A stretch of 64,000 nucleotides of DNA from Peptoniphilus sp. ING2-D1G (GTDB taxonomy: Bacteria > Bacillota > Clostridia > Tissierellales > Peptoniphilaceae), in contig LM997412.1 in assembly GCA_000952975.1 (NCBI GenBank), positions 372,001-436,000 on the forward strand. Direction: 5' to 3'. The notes under the pieces are model-generated. The model saw nothing but the letters and a program-made list of their open reading frames with translations, did not search any database and was not told where the DNA came from. Within the stretch, counting starts at the first letter, position 1. Every line of letters begins with the position of its first letter. Of this stretch, positions 63,108 to 64,000 are shown one piece after another. Both the position numbers and the translations under genes were made by a program.

Positions 63108-64000
63108 ATGGAAAATATAGCGGTTGTATTCGGCGGAAGAAGCGTCGAACATGAAGTATCAATAATAACAGGTATGCAAATTATGGAAAATATGGATAAG
63201 ACCAAGTACAATCCCATACCTGTATATGTTACAAAGGAAGGAAGATTTTTATCGGGAGAATCTTTAAAAAACATATCCACTTTTAAACACAGGGATTTTT
63301 CAGAAACTAAAGAAGTGTTTTTTAAAGGCTTTGCAAATGATAAAAATCTATATACCATAGAATCGAAAAAAGGCGGACTTTTTTCTTCAAAATCAACTTC
63401 CTTGGAAGTTTATGAAAAAATCGATGTGGTATTTCCCGCACTTCACGGAACCAACGGTGAGGACGGAACATTTCAAGGGCTGCTTGAAATGGTGAATATT
63501 CCCTATGTGGGTTGTGGAGTAATGAGCGCAGCCGTAGGTATGGATAAAATTGCGATGAAAGAAGTATTCAAAGCTCAAAATATCCCCATGACCAATTACA
63601 TTTATTTCTACAGAAATCAATGGAAGAAAAACCAAGAAAGCATATTGAATTCTGCAGAAGAAATGGGATATGATTTTTTTGTAAAACCGGCAAATTTAGG
63701 CTCATCAATAGGAATATCCAAGGCTAAAAATAGAGATGAATTGATAAAAGCCATTGATATTGCGGCGAATTATGACAGCAAGATAATAATAGAAAAGGCT
63801 GTTTTGAACCCCAGAGAAATAAATGTAGCTGTTTTGGGATACGAAGATGATTTGAGAGTATCTTTGTGTGAAGAACCCTTGGGTTGGAAAGACCTTCTAA
63901 GCTATGAAGATAAGTACATTCAAGGAGCAAAAAACGGAAAAGCGGGTATGAAGGGACAAAAGAAGAAACTCCCGGCAGACCTTGAAGAAGGAATGCAAAA
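63108..64000 (+). CDS. ddl: D-alanine--D-alanine ligase (3' partial)
   Basis: ATP-grasp enzyme making D-Ala-D-Ala for peptidoglycan. The frame starts at the ATG 63108 after GGGGGAAAAA and stays open for 297 codons to the window edge. Segments AVVFGGRSVEHEVSIITG, PALHGTNGEDGTFQGLLE, PYVGCGVMSAAVGMDK, and FVKPANLGSSIGISKAKN identify Ddl/VanA-type ligases. The long region between residues 40 and 105 is typical of the longer Ddl form. The C-terminal catalytic part is outside the window. It is 9 bp after the MurF-like gene and co-transcribed. Confidence 0.92.
   Translation, partial: MENIAVVFGGRSVEHEVSIITGMQIMENMDKTKYNPIPVYVTKEGRFLSGESLKNISTFKHRDFSETKEVFFKGFANDKNLYTIESKKGGLFSSKSTSLEVYEKIDVVFPALHGTNGEDGTFQGLLEMVNIPYVGCGVMSAAVGMDKIAMKEVFKAQNIPMTNYIYFYRNQWKKNQESILNSAEEMGYDFFVKPANLGSSIGISKAKNRDELIKAIDIAANYDSKIIIEKAVLNPREINVAVLGYEDDLRVSLCEEPLGWKDLLSYEDKYIQGAKNGKAGMKGQKKKLPADLEEGMQ

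Overview
The window is AT-rich chromosomal DNA from a low-GC Gram-positive anaerobe. Ile is mostly ATA, Arg mostly AGA, and strong AGGAGG ribosome-binding sites and frequent TTG/GTG starts are seen. The gene set suggests Clostridia/Tissierellia, perhaps Peptoniphilaceae-like: an Nfn-type flavoprotein, a butyryl-CoA:acetate-type CoA-transferase, AddAB, a TAXI-TRAP transporter, and the rplU-prp-rpmA cluster with an N-terminally extended L27. This placement is an inference from gene content. No rRNA, phage, CRISPR array or intact transposon was seen.

Layout. 1-1.6 kb: end of a methionine ABC transporter (metI, metQ) and tRNA-Leu(CAA) on the minus strand. 1.7-5 kb: polA and coaE. 5.2-7.6 kb (minus): a fused NfnA-NfnB flavoprotein. 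7.7-12.1 kb: proline and threonine synthesis (proB-proA-thrC-thrB). 12.1-15.8 kb: a small membrane protein, a large secreted protein (degenerate von Willebrand A-like domain plus copper-amine-oxidase-N-type domains), a HutD/Ves-like protein and a ProX/YbaK-type editing deacylase. 15.9-20.1 kb: murJ, an ABC exporter and a membrane-anchored MltG-like protein without the catalytic domain. 20.2-29.3 kb: an overlapping operon of an RluA-type pseudouridine synthase, addB, addA and a Cu+ ATPase. 29.4-33.6 kb: CoA-transferase, class-3-like aldehyde dehydrogenase and a family 4 glycosyltransferase. 33.7-35.3 kb: an ECF sigma factor with its probable DUF4179 anti-sigma partner. 35.4-38.5 kb: a TAXI-TRAP transporter. 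38.6-39.2 kb: a DUF1847 protein.

39.3-44.7 kb is a translation and ribosome-assembly cluster (rplU-prp-rpmA-obgE-yhbY-nadD-yqeK-LCP-rsfS-ridA). 44.7-49.4 kb is a str operon (L7Ae-like, rpsL, rpsG, fusA, tuf) with its own promoter. rpoBC is not next to it. 49.5-56.3 kb is an acetoin dehydrogenase-type 2-oxo acid dehydrogenase operon (acoA-acoB-acoX-acoC-lpd-lplA) with a strong internal hairpin after acoB. 56.6-60.3 kb is less conserved: an aminotransferase, a small zinc-ribbon membrane protein, a 36-residue membrane peptide, a ClbS/DfsB-like protein, a decayed spore-photolyase-like radical SAM gene and two tandem glutaredoxin-like genes. 60.4-64 kb: a coiled-coil protein, an alpha/beta hydrolase, a membrane-anchored MurF-like ligase and the start of a D-Ala-D-Ala ligase cut by the window edge.

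Most of the window is ordinary core genome. I found no convincing new multi-gene system. The most useful leads are the decayed region around 58-60 kb, AddB without its usual cysteines, an E2 subunit with two subunit-binding domains, the membrane MurF next to ddl, and the divergent base composition of tuf.
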